From: Allobosea sp. Root381 | GTDB taxonomy: Bacteria; Pseudomonadota; Alphaproteobacteria; Rhizobiales; Beijerinckiaceae | NCBI RefSeq assembly: GCF_001429395.1 | Contig: NZ_LMJT01000002.1 | Coordinates: forward strand, 88,669 to 152,668 | DNA: 64,000 nt | Direction of reading: 5' to 3' | The notes under the pieces: generated by a model | Seen by the model: the letters and a program-made list of their open reading frames with translations, nothing else | What the model was told of the DNA's origin: nothing | The model's database searches: none | Program-made: the position numbers and the translations under genes | In this document: piece by piece, positions 26,497 through 36,133 of the stretch | Position numbering within the stretch: position 1 is the stretch's first letter | Layout of the letters: each line of letters begins with the position of its first letter

Positions 26497-27156
26497 TCAG
26501 TCGCGGTCGGGCGCTCCGGGCGGGAAGAAGCCGCGATAGGGCCTCGCCTCCTCGACCGCCCGCGCGAAGGACGGGCGCGCGAGCAGCCGCGCCCGGTAGG
26601 CGCGCGTATTCGGGAAGGCGGTGTCGATCTCGTGGACCCAGTCGGCGTAGAACAGGGCCGGCGCCGCCGCACAATCCGCCAGGCCGAATTCGTCACCGCA
26701 GGACCATTCGCGCGCGCCGAGCCGGCCGTCCAGCCACTCATAGGCCGAATCCAGCATGGCGCGGGCTTCGGCGACGCCATGTGGGTCGCGATTCTCCGGC
26801 TCGCGGATATGGTCGAAGACGATCTTCTGCATCGGCGTCATGACGTAGTTGTCGAAGAAGCGGTCCATCATCCTGACCGCGAGCGCCGCCCTCGCATCCG
26901 CCGGAAGCATCCGCGTCGAGCCGGGATGCGCCAGCGCCAGATGCTCGATGATGACGCTCGATTCCAGCACGGTCTCGGCCCCGTCGACCAGCACCGGGAA
27001 GCGCTTCAGCGGCCACAGCGCGGCAAGCTCCTCGCCGGCCTGCGGATCGTCGAAGTCGAGCAGGCGATAGCTGAAGGGCGTGTCGTTCTCGTAGAGAGCG
27101 ACCAGCACCTTCTGGCAGTAGGAGGAGAAGGGGTGCGCATAGAGCTGGAGCGACAT
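26497..27156 (-). CDS. Glutathione S-transferase family protein
   Basis: 219 residues from the ATG at 27156 (GAGGTCGCG upstream). The N-terminal thioredoxin-like domain has YAHPFSSYCQKVLVAL with the candidate catalytic Ser/Cys, the cis-Pro loop KRFPVLVDGAE and ESSVIIEHL for binding glutathione. The C-terminal helical domain has WSCGDEFGLADCAAAPAL. The substrate is unknown. The gene lies between ccr and the DMT transporter. Confidence 0.88.
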   Translation of the reverse strand: MSLQLYAHPFSSYCQKVLVALYENDTPFSYRLLDFDDPQAGEELAALWPLKRFPVLVDGAETVLESSVIIEHLALAHPGSTRMLPADARAALAVRMMDRFFDNYVMTPMQKIVFDHIREPENRDPHGVAEARAMLDSAYEWLDGRLGAREWSCGDEFGLADCAAAPALFYADWVHEIDTAFPNTRAYRARLLARPSFARAVEEARPYRGFFPPGAPDRD

Positions 27157-27262
27157 CGCGACCTCGGAACGGAGATTCACTTTACCGATCGTTTAAGTGT
27201 TATCTCTCGGCAACGCAAGCCGAGCGGTGCTGTCCGCGTCACGCATCCCCGTCGTGAGGCGC

Positions 27263-27357
27263 CGTCACTGCGAGGAGCGTGAGCGACGCAGCAATCCAGA
27301 GCGGCAGTGCTCTACGGCCCCCTGGATCCCTTCGTCGCTTCGTTCCTCGCAATGACG
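27263..27357. repeat. Palindromic repeat, CGTCATTGCGAGCG family, copy 2
   Basis: Inverted ends CGTCACTGCGAGGAGCG and TTCCTCGCAATGACG flank a centre with GCGGCAGTGCTCTAC, matching copy 1 at 16893-16983. It begins to the left of the ccr stop and ends 3 bases from it, so it forms the 3' end of the ccr message. Confidence 0.88.
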
Positions 27358-27360
27358 AAA

Positions 27361-28632
<1,272 letters not shown>

Positions 28633-28681
28633 GTCGTCTCTCCCTGCTTGGTCCGCGGTTGGAGACAGGCGCGAGCGTCCC

Positions 28682-28714
28682 GGCGGACTTGCCCTCAGTG
28701 GCGGACTTGCCCTC
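28682..28714. repeat. Two-copy direct repeat upstream of ccr
   Basis: GGCGGACTTGCCCTC occurs at 28682-28696 and again at 28700-28714, an 18-base period. It lies 50-82 bases upstream of the ccr start, in its promoter or leader. It may be a regulator-binding pair or a chance duplication. Confidence 0.6.
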
Positions 28715-28879
28715 GATCATGCATCTTATGCTGCGCTGCGCCATCCATCCATCGAACTATGCCGCAGCGCAAAATGCGCTCACATCCTCCAGCAGCCGAA
28801 TGTGCCCGGCACCGGCGCGGCGCAGCACAAGCTTAACCGAAGCCTGCTAGACCTGCGCCGGACAATTCCGGGGACTTCC

Positions 28880-29188
28880 ATGCGCGCTCTGCTTTTGATG
28901 CTCGGACTGCCGGATATGTCGACGCCGCAGCTGGTGATCTTCCTCGCCATCGTGGCGGTGGGCGTGCTGCTGTTCGGCTGGATTTCCGACATGCTGCTGC
29001 GCGACGGGGCCTTCGGTATCATCCTCAACGGCCTGATGATCCTGGCCGGCGCGATCGGCGGGGCCCTACTTTGGCGCAAGCTCGGCTATACGATCGGCCA
29101 TAATCCCGCGCTCATCGCCTCCTTCGTCGCCCTGGGCGCGGGCCTGGCGACGCTCGTCGCGCTCAGTGCGCTGCGGCGCTGGCTCTGA
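28880..29188 (+). CDS. Small hydrophobic membrane protein
   Basis: 102 residues from the ATG at 28880, with GGGGA upstream. Three membrane segments are visible: LVIFLAIVAVGVLLFGWI, GIILNGLMILAGAIGGALLW and ALIASFVALGAGLATLVAL. The Gly/Ala-rich helices with GWISDMLLRDG recall small GlsB/transglycosylase-associated-like proteins, but the match is loose and I do not assign a family. It is convergent with ubiG, 36 bases apart. Confidence 0.65.
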   Translation: MRALLLMLGLPDMSTPQLVIFLAIVAVGVLLFGWISDMLLRDGAFGIILNGLMILAGAIGGALLWRKLGYTIGHNPALIASFVALGAGLATLVALSALRRWL

Positions 29189-29224
29189 GCGGCCGGCAAG
29201 CGGAGCACTTGCCGCAAGCGGCTC

Positions 29225-29980
29225 TCAGGCCGGGCGATGTGCCGCCAGCATGTAGTTCACATCCATGTCGCGAGCCGCGCTCCAGCGCCCGGTCAGCGGG
29301 TTGTAGACCACGCCCGTCTGCGCCCCGAGCGCGAAACCGTTGGCCGCGATCGCATCGCCCAGTTCGTCAGGCGTGACGAACCTCTCCCAGTCATGGGTGC
29401 CCCTCGGTAGCCAGCGCAGGACGTATTCGGCGCCGACGATGGCGAGCGCATAGGATTTCAGCGTGCGGTTAAGGGTGGCCATTACCAGCAGCCCGCCGGG
29501 CTTCACCGCGGCGCAGCAGGCGGCAACAAAGGCCTCGACATCCGCGACGTGCTCGACCACCTCCATCGCCAGCACGATGTCGAAGCGCCTGCCCCCGGCG
29601 ACGACCGCCTCGATCGTCTCTTCGCGGTAGTCGATCGCCAGCCCGCCGGCCTCGGCATGGGTGCGGGCGACCGCGATGTTGGTCGGTGCGGGGTCGAGGC
29701 CGGTGACCTCGGCGCCGAGCCGGGAGAGTGGCTCGGACAGCACGCCGCCGCCGCAGCCGATATCGACCAGGCTGAGGCCTTCGAGGGATCGCATCGTCTT
29801 CGGATCGCGCCCGAAATGCGCGCAGGCCTCGTCGCGGACGAAGGCGAGCCGCACGGGATTGAACTTGTGCAGGACGGCCATGGGTCCCTTCGGGTCCCAC
29901 CAGTCGCGCGCGATCGCATCGAAGCGGGCGACCTCGGCCGGGTCGATCGTCGAGCCTGTGCGCTGGGTCGCAGCCGCCAT
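29225..29980 (-). CDS. ubiG: Ubiquinone biosynthesis O-methyltransferase
   Basis: 251 residues. SAM-dependent enzyme for both O-methylations of ubiquinone synthesis. Motif I is VDIGCGGGVLSEPL, preceded by LEGLSLV; AMEVVEHVAD and GGLLVMATLNRTLKSY are typical UbiG segments. The N-terminus with TIDPAEVARFDAIARDWWDPKGPM is the diagnostic UbiG start. AAGGA precedes the ATG. It is divergent from aspartate kinase with a 143-base gap. Confidence 0.95.
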   Translation of the reverse strand: MAAATQRTGSTIDPAEVARFDAIARDWWDPKGPMAVLHKFNPVRLAFVRDEACAHFGRDPKTMRSLEGLSLVDIGCGGGVLSEPLSRLGAEVTGLDPAPTNIAVARTHAEAGGLAIDYREETIEAVVAGGRRFDIVLAMEVVEHVADVEAFVAACCAAVKPGGLLVMATLNRTLKSYALAIVGAEYVLRWLPRGTHDWERFVTPDELGDAIAANGFALGAQTGVVYNPLTGRWSAARDMDVNYMLAAHRPA

Positions 29981-30123
29981 GAACCGGTCCTTCGTTTACG
30001 CGGCGCCGCATTGACACCGCGCCTGCCGCCCGTCATCTACACCCGCCCTTGCGCCAGCGCGAGGGCGACCTTTCGACCCGGCCATGCGGCCGGCGACACA
30101 CTATCGAGAGCCCGAACACCGCC

Positions 30124-31362
30124 ATGGCCCGTCTGGTGATGAAATTCGGCGGCACTTCCGTCGCCACTGTCGAGCGCATCAAGAACGCGGCGCGGCACGT
30201 CAAACGCGAGTTCGAGGCCGGCCACGAGGTCGCGATCGTGGTCTCGGCCATGTCGGGCAAGACCAACGAGCTCGTCGCCTGGTGCAAGGAGGCGTCGCCG
30301 TTCCACGACCCGGCGGAGTACGACGTCGTCGTCGCCTCGGGCGAGCAGGTCACCTCCGGCCTGATGGCGCTGGTGCTGCAGGAGATGGGGCTTCCCGCCC
30401 GCTCCTGGCAGGGCTGGCAGATCCCGCTCTACGGCTCGGACGCGCATGGCGCGGCCCGGATCGAGAGCGTCGACGGCGCCGGCATCCTCGCCGGCTTCGA
30501 CCGCAATCGCGAGATCGCCGTCTGCTCCGGCTTCCAGGGCGTCAACCCGCGCACGCACCGCATCGTCACGCTCGGCCGCGGCGGCTCGGACACCAGCGCG
30601 GTCGCGCTCGCGGCCGGGCTGAAGGCCGATCGCTGCGACATCTACACCGATGTCGACGGCGTCTACACCACCGATCCGCGCATCGTGCCGAAGGCAAGGC
30701 GCATGGACAAGGTCTCCTTCGAGGAAATGCTCGAAATGGCCTCGCTCGGCTCAAAGGTGCTGCAGGTGCGCTCGGTCGAGATCGCCATGACGCAGCGCGT
30801 GCCGACCTATGTGCGCTCCTCCTTCGACGACCCCGAAAACCCCAATCCAGGCACCCTCATCTGCGACGAGGACGACATCGTGGAACAGCAGATCGTCACC
30901 GGCATCGCGTTCTCGCGCGACGAAGCCCAGATCACGCTCCGGCGCGTGGCCGACAAGCCCGGCGTCGCGGCGGCGATCTTCGGACCGCTCGCCGACGCCA
31001 ATATCAATGTCGACATGATCATCCAGGTCGTCTCCGACGACCAGGCGACCACCGACATCACCTTCACCGTGCCGACGGCCGATTACGAGCGCGCCAGGAC
31101 CCTGCTGGAGGGGCTGCAGGAAACGATCCATTACCAGGCGCTTCAGGGCGCGACGGACGTGGTCAAGATCTCGGCCATCGGCATCGGCATGCGCAGCCAT
31201 GCCGGCGTCGCGGCGCGTGCCTTCCGGGCGCTCTCGGAGAAGGGCATCAACATCCGCGCGATCACGACCTCCGAGATCAAGTTCTCGGTGCTGATCGACG
31301 CTGCCTATACCGAGCTCGCGGTGCGCACCCTGCACTCGCTCTACGGGCTCGACGCCGCCTAG
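30124..31362 (+). CDS. lysC: Aspartate kinase
   Basis: 412 residues. Phosphorylates aspartate, the entry to lysine, threonine, methionine and diaminopimelate. The kinase domain opens with VMKFGGTSVATVERI and contains GFQGVNPRTHRI, TLGRGGSDTSAVALA and YTDVDGVYTTDPRI. Two C-terminal ACT domains (about 265-410; AITTSEIKFSVLI) give feedback control. The start at 30124 is set by alignment with MARLVMKFGG; the upstream extension is not homologous. A strong terminator follows the gene. Confidence 0.96.
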   Translation: MARLVMKFGGTSVATVERIKNAARHVKREFEAGHEVAIVVSAMSGKTNELVAWCKEASPFHDPAEYDVVVASGEQVTSGLMALVLQEMGLPARSWQGWQIPLYGSDAHGAARIESVDGAGILAGFDRNREIAVCSGFQGVNPRTHRIVTLGRGGSDTSAVALAAGLKADRCDIYTDVDGVYTTDPRIVPKARRMDKVSFEEMLEMASLGSKVLQVRSVEIAMTQRVPTYVRSSFDDPENPNPGTLICDEDDIVEQQIVTGIAFSRDEAQITLRRVADKPGVAAAIFGPLADANINVDMIIQVVSDDQATTDITFTVPTADYERARTLLEGLQETIHYQALQGATDVVKISAIGIGMRSHAGVAARAFRALSEKGINIRAITTSEIKFSVLIDAAYTELAVRTLHSLYGLDAA

Positions 31363-31368
31363 AGACCC

Positions 31369-31406
31369 CACACCCTCCTCGCATTCCGCGAGGAGGGTGT
31401 GTTTCT
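31369..31406 (+). terminator. Rho-independent terminator after aspartate kinase
   Basis: A 14-bp perfect stem (CACACCCTCCTCGC, 31369-31382, with 31388-31401), a 5-base loop ATTCC and then TTTCT. It begins 7 bases after the lysC stop and closes a single-gene unit. Confidence 0.93.
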
Positions 31407-31491
31407 GCGGGCCGCCTGAGCCGAAAGGCCTATGGCGCGCGGCAGCATCGGCTGGCAGACGGGCGGATAGCTTCCTGCCAGACTGCCAATC

Positions 31492-32232
31492 ATGCGCATC
31501 GCCGTCCTGACGGATCTCCATGCCAACCGCGAGGCGACGGAAGCCGTCCTCGCTGCCGTCGAGCGCCTCGCGCCCGACCGGATCGTCCTGCTCGGCGATC
31601 TCGTCGGCTATGGGCCCGACCCCGCCTTCGCCGTCGAGGCCGCAGAGCGGCTGGTCGCGGACGGCGCGATCTGCCTGCTCGGCAACCATGACGAAGCGGC
31701 GATCCATGGGCCGTCGGGCATGACGCCGCACGCCCATGACGCGATCCTGTGGACGCGCGAGCAGCTTTCGCCGGCGCATCTGGCCTTTCTCGCAAAGCTG
31801 CCGCTCTCGGCCGAGCTGCCCGGCATGCTCCTCGTCCACGCCAGCGCGCGCTCCCCGGCGCAATGGCCCTATGTCACCAGCGAGAAGGCGGCTGCCGAAT
31901 GCCTGGCCGCCGCCGCCGCGCCGCTCGTGCTCTGCGGCCACACGCATGTGCCGGTGATCTATTACGCGCTGCCGGGACGCATGCCTGTCAGCTTCACGCC
32001 GCTGGAGCATGTCGCCGCGCCGCTCTCGGCGATCCGCCGTCATGTCGTGGTGGTCGGTGCTGTCGGCCAGCCACGCGACGGCAATCCGGCCGCCTGCTTC
32101 GCCCTGCTCGACACCGACCGGGCGGAAATCAGCATGATCCGCGTGCCCTACGACATGCAGGAAACCGCGCGAAAGATCCGGGAATACGGGCTGCCTGACT
32201 GGCTCGCCTTACGCCTGCAGATCGGCCGCTAG
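31492..32232 (+). CDS. Metallophosphoesterase (YfcE/calcineurin-like)
   Basis: 246 residues. All dimetal phosphoesterase motifs are present: VLTDLHAN (Asp8, His10), LLGDLVGYGP, LLGNHDEAA and LVLCGHTHVP. The GYGPD sequence and overall length fit the group of small bacterial phosphodiesterases and phosphatases related to MJ0936/YfcE. It ends 17 bases before the kinase-USP gene and is very likely in one transcript with it, which makes a role as its protein phosphatase or as a nucleotide phosphodiesterase possible but unproven. Confidence 0.87.
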   Translation: MRIAVLTDLHANREATEAVLAAVERLAPDRIVLLGDLVGYGPDPAFAVEAAERLVADGAICLLGNHDEAAIHGPSGMTPHAHDAILWTREQLSPAHLAFLAKLPLSAELPGMLLVHASARSPAQWPYVTSEKAAAECLAAAAAPLVLCGHTHVPVIYYALPGRMPVSFTPLEHVAAPLSAIRRHVVVVGAVGQPRDGNPAACFALLDTDRAEISMIRVPYDMQETARKIREYGLPDWLALRLQIGR

Positions 32233-32249
32233 AACGAAGGGGAGCGCCC

Positions 32250-33653
32250 ATGGAGAGGCCGCAGACCGGCAGCGTGATCGACGGCTTCACCCTGGTCGAG
32301 CGCCTGGCCTCGGGCGCGATGTCGACGCTCTGGCGCACGACCCATCCGGAGCATCCTGGCGAGTTGGTCATGAAGGTGCCGATCCTCGATCCCGGCGCCG
32401 ATGTCTCGATGATCGTCGGCTTCGAGACAGAGGTGATGATCCACAAGCGCCTCTCCGGCCCGCATGTGCCGCGCTTCGTCGCCGCGGGCGACCTCGCGCG
32501 GGTTCCCTATATCGCGATGGGGTTCGTCGCCGGCACGAGCCTCGCCAAGACGATCATCGCGCAGGCACCGCTGCCTGTTGCGGAGGTCGTGCGGATCGGC
32601 ATCGCCCTCGCCGTCGCGCTCATCGACCTTCACCGCCAGAAGGTCGTTCATCTCGACCTGAAGCCGCAGAACGTGATGATGACGCCGGCTGGCGCGGTCC
32701 TGATCGATTTCGGCCTGTCGCGGCACGCGGAACTGCCCGACCTGCTCGGCGAGGAAAGCTCCGCGCCGATCGGAACCGCCGCCTACATCGCGCCCGAACA
32801 GGTGCTGGGCGAGCGCAACGACCCGGCCAGCGACATCTTCGCGCTCGGCTGCATCCTCTACCAGATGGTGACCGGCGAGGAGCCGTTCGGGCGCCCGGCG
32901 ACGCTGCCCGGAATGAAGCGGCGCCTCTACCATGCGCCGAGCCCGCCCCGCAGCGTGCGGCCCGACACGCCGGCCTGGCTGGAGGAGATCATCCTGCGCT
33001 GCCTCGAGGTCGACCGCAGCCGCCGCTATGCGGACGCCGCCAAGGTCGCCTTCGACCTGCGCCACCCCGACCAGGTCGTGGTGGCGCGGCATCGCCGAAG
33101 CGCGGCGCCGCCCAGCCTCGCCCACCGCCTGCTGACCCTGTTCCAGAAGCGCGACGAGGCCGAGATCCTCGGGCCGTCGGCCAACAGGCGGCGCCAGGCC
33201 GGCCCCTCGATCATCCTCGCGGCCGTCGACCTCTCGGGCGAGCACGACCGGCTGGCTGAGGCGATCCTGGCCGAGACGAAGCGGCTTCTCGACGCGCGCG
33301 AGGATTCCTGGCTGGCCTGCCTGACCGTGCTGCGCACAGAAATCCTCCGCGAGACCCGCAGCGTCGACGAGCAGGGGCGCTCGGTCTACATCAACCGGCT
33401 CGTGGCGCTGAAGGACTGGGCGCGGCCGCTGCATCTGCCCGAGGACCGGGTCAGCTATCACGTCATCGAGGCAGTCAGCGCCGCCGATGCGATCCTGAAC
33501 TACACCGAGCACAATGACATCGACCATATCGTGCTGGGCGCCCGCTCCTCCTCCGCCGTGCGCCGCCATCTCGGGAGCATATCGAGCAAGGTCGTGGCGG
33601 AGGCGCGTTGCTCGGTCTCGGTGGTCAGGATCAAGGGAAGCGCCACAACATGA
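32250..33653 (+). CDS. Ser/Thr protein kinase fused to a universal stress protein domain
   Basis: 467 residues in the cytoplasm. The kinase (about 10-275) has the Gly loop ASGAMSTLW, Lys42 (VMKV), catalytic loop HLDLKPQN with Asp136, DFG at Asp153 and the APE-like AYIAPEQ. The catalytic loop reads HLD rather than HRD, the non-RD type. The C-terminal UspA-like domain (about 318-462) begins SIILAAVDLSGEHD and ends GARSSSAVRRHLGSISSKV. Compared with the G-2x-G-9x-G(S/T) ATP pattern, the second Gly is replaced by Ser. AAGGGGAG precedes the ATG. It may phosphorylate targets in response to stress or energy state. Confidence 0.9.
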   Translation: MERPQTGSVIDGFTLVERLASGAMSTLWRTTHPEHPGELVMKVPILDPGADVSMIVGFETEVMIHKRLSGPHVPRFVAAGDLARVPYIAMGFVAGTSLAKTIIAQAPLPVAEVVRIGIALAVALIDLHRQKVVHLDLKPQNVMMTPAGAVLIDFGLSRHAELPDLLGEESSAPIGTAAYIAPEQVLGERNDPASDIFALGCILYQMVTGEEPFGRPATLPGMKRRLYHAPSPPRSVRPDTPAWLEEIILRCLEVDRSRRYADAAKVAFDLRHPDQVVVARHRRSAAPPSLAHRLLTLFQKRDEAEILGPSANRRRQAGPSIILAAVDLSGEHDRLAEAILAETKRLLDAREDSWLACLTVLRTEILRETRSVDEQGRSVYINRLVALKDWARPLHLPEDRVSYHVIEAVSAADAILNYTEHNDIDHIVLGARSSSAVRRHLGSISSKVVAEARCSVSVVRIKGSATT

Positions 33654-33663
33654 ATCGTCATTC

Positions 33664-34743
33664 ATGGCGTTGACCGCCACCGCGCCGCTGGGGATGATGC
33701 CGCCCATGTCAGCCGGCCCAGCCTCCTCCCTGGAATTCGACCCCGCCCGCATCGACGCCTTCCTGCGCGGCGCCCTGCCCGGCAGGGCTTTGGGCGCGAT
33801 GACGCTGGAGCGGATCAGCGGCGGACAGTCGAACCCGACCTTCTTCCTGTCCTATCCTGAAGCCCAAACCCGGCTGGTGCTGCGCAAGAAGCCGCCGGGG
33901 CCGCTGCTGCCTTCGGCCCATGCGGTCGACCGCGAATATCGTATCCTGAAGGCGCTGGCCGGCTCCACCGTGCCGGTTCCGCCGGTCGTGCTGTTCCATG
34001 AGAGCGACGATGTCGTCGGTACGCCGTTCTACCTGATGGAGCGGCTGGAAGGCCGCGTCTTCCACGACACCGCCCTGCCCGGCGTCACGCCGCCCGAGCG
34101 CCGGCAGATGTATTTCGCCATGGCTGAGACGCTGGCCGCGCTGCACAGCTTCGACTGGCAGACGGCCGGGCTCGCCGATTTCGGCAAGCCCGGCAACTAC
34201 TATGCCCGCCAGATTGCCCGCTGGGGCCGGCAATGGCGCGAGACCAGGACGCAGGATATCCCGGCGGTGGACCGCGCCTTCGAATGGCTCGCGGCGCATC
34301 TGGACGACAGCCCGGAAACCACCATCGTCCATGGCGATTTCCGCATCGGCAACCTGATGTATGCGCCCGACGCGCCGCGCATCGTCGCGGTGCTCGACTG
34401 GGAACTCTCGACGCTCGGCCACCCGCTCTCGGACGCCGCCTTCTCCTGCCTGCCCTGGCATTCGACGGCACAGATGTATGCGGGCATCGTCGGACTCGAC
34501 CGCGAGGGCCTCGGCATCCCGACGCAGGCCGAATATCTCGAGCGCTATTGCACCGCCGCCGGGCGCGAGGGTCCGGGCCGCTTCCATCTCGCCTTCTCGC
34601 TGCTGCGTTTCGCCGTCATCCTCGACGGCATCGCGGCGCGGGCGAAGGCAGGCAATGCCGCGGCCGAGAACGCTGTCGCCGTCGGCGAGATGGCGGAAAG
34701 TTTCGCGCTGCGTGCGCAGGCGGTCATCGACGGCCGCGACTGA
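33664..34743 (+). CDS. APH-family phosphotransferase, ACAD10/11-type
   Basis: About 359 residues with the aminoglycoside-phosphotransferase (APH/choline kinase) fold: VLRKKPPGPLLPSAHAVDREY around the ATP Lys, the YLMERLEGRVFHDTALPG segment, VHGDFRIGNLMY as catalytic loop and VLDWELSTLGHP with the metal Asp. This sequence style is that of the ACAD10/ACAD11 kinase domain and bacterial LvaA, which phosphorylate 4-hydroxyacyl-CoA, not antibiotics. The acyl-CoA dehydrogenase gene starts 11 bases downstream. The start is uncertain: ATG 33664, 33694 or 33706. Confidence 0.86.
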   Translation: MALTATAPLGMMPPMSAGPASSLEFDPARIDAFLRGALPGRALGAMTLERISGGQSNPTFFLSYPEAQTRLVLRKKPPGPLLPSAHAVDREYRILKALAGSTVPVPPVVLFHESDDVVGTPFYLMERLEGRVFHDTALPGVTPPERRQMYFAMAETLAALHSFDWQTAGLADFGKPGNYYARQIARWGRQWRETRTQDIPAVDRAFEWLAAHLDDSPETTIVHGDFRIGNLMYAPDAPRIVAVLDWELSTLGHPLSDAAFSCLPWHSTAQMYAGIVGLDREGLGIPTQAEYLERYCTAAGREGPGRFHLAFSLLRFAVILDGIAARAKAGNAAAENAVAVGEMAESFALRAQAVIDGRD

Positions 34744-34754
34744 GGGAAAGCACC

Positions 34755-36020
34755 ATGGATTTCGCCTATTCCGACAAGGTCGAAGAGCTGCGCTCGCGGC
34801 TGCAGGGTTTCATGGACGCCCATGTCCAGCCGGCCGATGCGCAATATCGGGAGGAGGTCGAGGCCGGACGCTATCCGATGGCGCTGATCGACGGGCTGAA
34901 GGCGAAGGCGAAGGCCGAGGGTCTCTGGAACCTGTTCCTGCCGGCGTTGAAAGCCGACGAGCCGGGCACGCGGCTTGCCAACCTCGAATATGCGCCCCTC
35001 GCGGAGATCATGGGCCGGTTCTACTGGTCGTCCGAGGTGTTCAACTGCAACGCCCCCGACACCGGGAACATGGAAATCCTGCACATGTTCGCGACGCCGG
35101 AGCAGCGCGAGCGCTGGCTGGTGCCGCTGTTGAACGGCGAGATTCGCTCCTGCGTCGGCATCACCGAGCCCGGCGTCGCCTCCTCCGACCCGACCAACCT
35201 GCAGACCACGATCACCCGCGACGGCGACGACTACGTCATCAACGGCCGCAAATGGTGGACGACCGGGGCGCTGCATCCCAACGTGAAGTTCTGCATCGTG
35301 ATGGGGCTCTCGGACACCCGCCCCGACGCCGATCCGCACAAGCGCCATTCGATGGTCCTCGTGCCGATGGACGCACCGGGCGTGAGCATCCTGCGCAACC
35401 TGCCGCTGCTGAACCACCATTCGCCCGAGGGGCATACCGAGACCGATTTCGACAATGTTCGCGTGCCCGCCGGCAACATGCTCGGCGAGGAAGGGGCGGG
35501 CTTCGCTCTGGCGCAGGCGCGGCTCGGGCCGGGGCGCATCCATCACTGCATGCGCACGATCGGGCAGTGCGAGGTGGCGCTGGAGCTGATGGTGGAGCGG
35601 GCGCTGGAGCGCAAGGCCTTCGGCCGCAACCTCGCCGAGTTCGCCAATGTGCAGGACTGGATCGCGGAAGCGCGCATGGAAATCGACCAGGCGCGGCTGC
35701 TCTGCCTGCGCGCCGCCTGGATGATGGACCGCCACGGCAACAAGGCCGCCCGGGTCGAGGTCTCGTCGATCAAGGTGGTGGCGACGCGGCTGCAGACGAA
35801 GCTCGCCGATCGGGCGATCCAGGTCTTCGGCGCGGCCGGCCTGACCAACGACACGCCGCTGGCCTTCATCTATTCCTGGGGCCGGGCACTGCGCTTCATC
35901 GACGGCCCGGACGAGGTGCACCTGCGCACAGTGGCCCGTGCCGAGATCAAGAAGCGCCAGCAGAGCGGGCGCTCGACCTTCGCCGAGCAGGGCGTGGTGC
36001 GGCCCTACCAGAAGCAATAG
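34755..36020 (+). CDS. Acyl-CoA dehydrogenase, ACAD11-type
   Basis: 421-residue flavoenzyme. Core motifs are CVGITEPGVASSDPTNLQT, the YVINGRKWWTTGA segment, HHCMRTIGQCEVALELM, RKAFGRNLAEFANVQDWIAEAR and QVFGAAGLTNDTPLA. The WWTTGA and SDPTN patterns, and RFIDGPDEVHLRTVARAEIKK at the end, fit the long-chain/ACAD10-11 branch. With the adjoining phosphotransferase it would make a two-gene version of the eukaryotic fusion, for removing the 4-hydroxyl group of 4-hydroxyacyl-CoA before beta-oxidation. The substrate length is not known. Confidence 0.9.
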   Translation: MDFAYSDKVEELRSRLQGFMDAHVQPADAQYREEVEAGRYPMALIDGLKAKAKAEGLWNLFLPALKADEPGTRLANLEYAPLAEIMGRFYWSSEVFNCNAPDTGNMEILHMFATPEQRERWLVPLLNGEIRSCVGITEPGVASSDPTNLQTTITRDGDDYVINGRKWWTTGALHPNVKFCIVMGLSDTRPDADPHKRHSMVLVPMDAPGVSILRNLPLLNHHSPEGHTETDFDNVRVPAGNMLGEEGAGFALAQARLGPGRIHHCMRTIGQCEVALELMVERALERKAFGRNLAEFANVQDWIAEARMEIDQARLLCLRAAWMMDRHGNKAARVEVSSIKVVATRLQTKLADRAIQVFGAAGLTNDTPLAFIYSWGRALRFIDGPDEVHLRTVARAEIKKRQQSGRSTFAEQGVVRPYQKQ

Positions 36021-36133
36021 CGCCAACGCGATCGTGAGCATGACCGGGCGCATGGCAGAAGCCCGCCCGCAGGGCTGGACTTGAGGCCGGCCACAGGGAT
36101 GATCGCCGCCTCGCTTTTCACACGGATATTTCG

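Noticed and set aside
33664..34743. Aminoglycoside resistance
   Set aside because: The fold is APH-like, but the sequence style and the adjoining acyl-CoA dehydrogenase point to the ACAD10/11-type acyl-CoA kinase.
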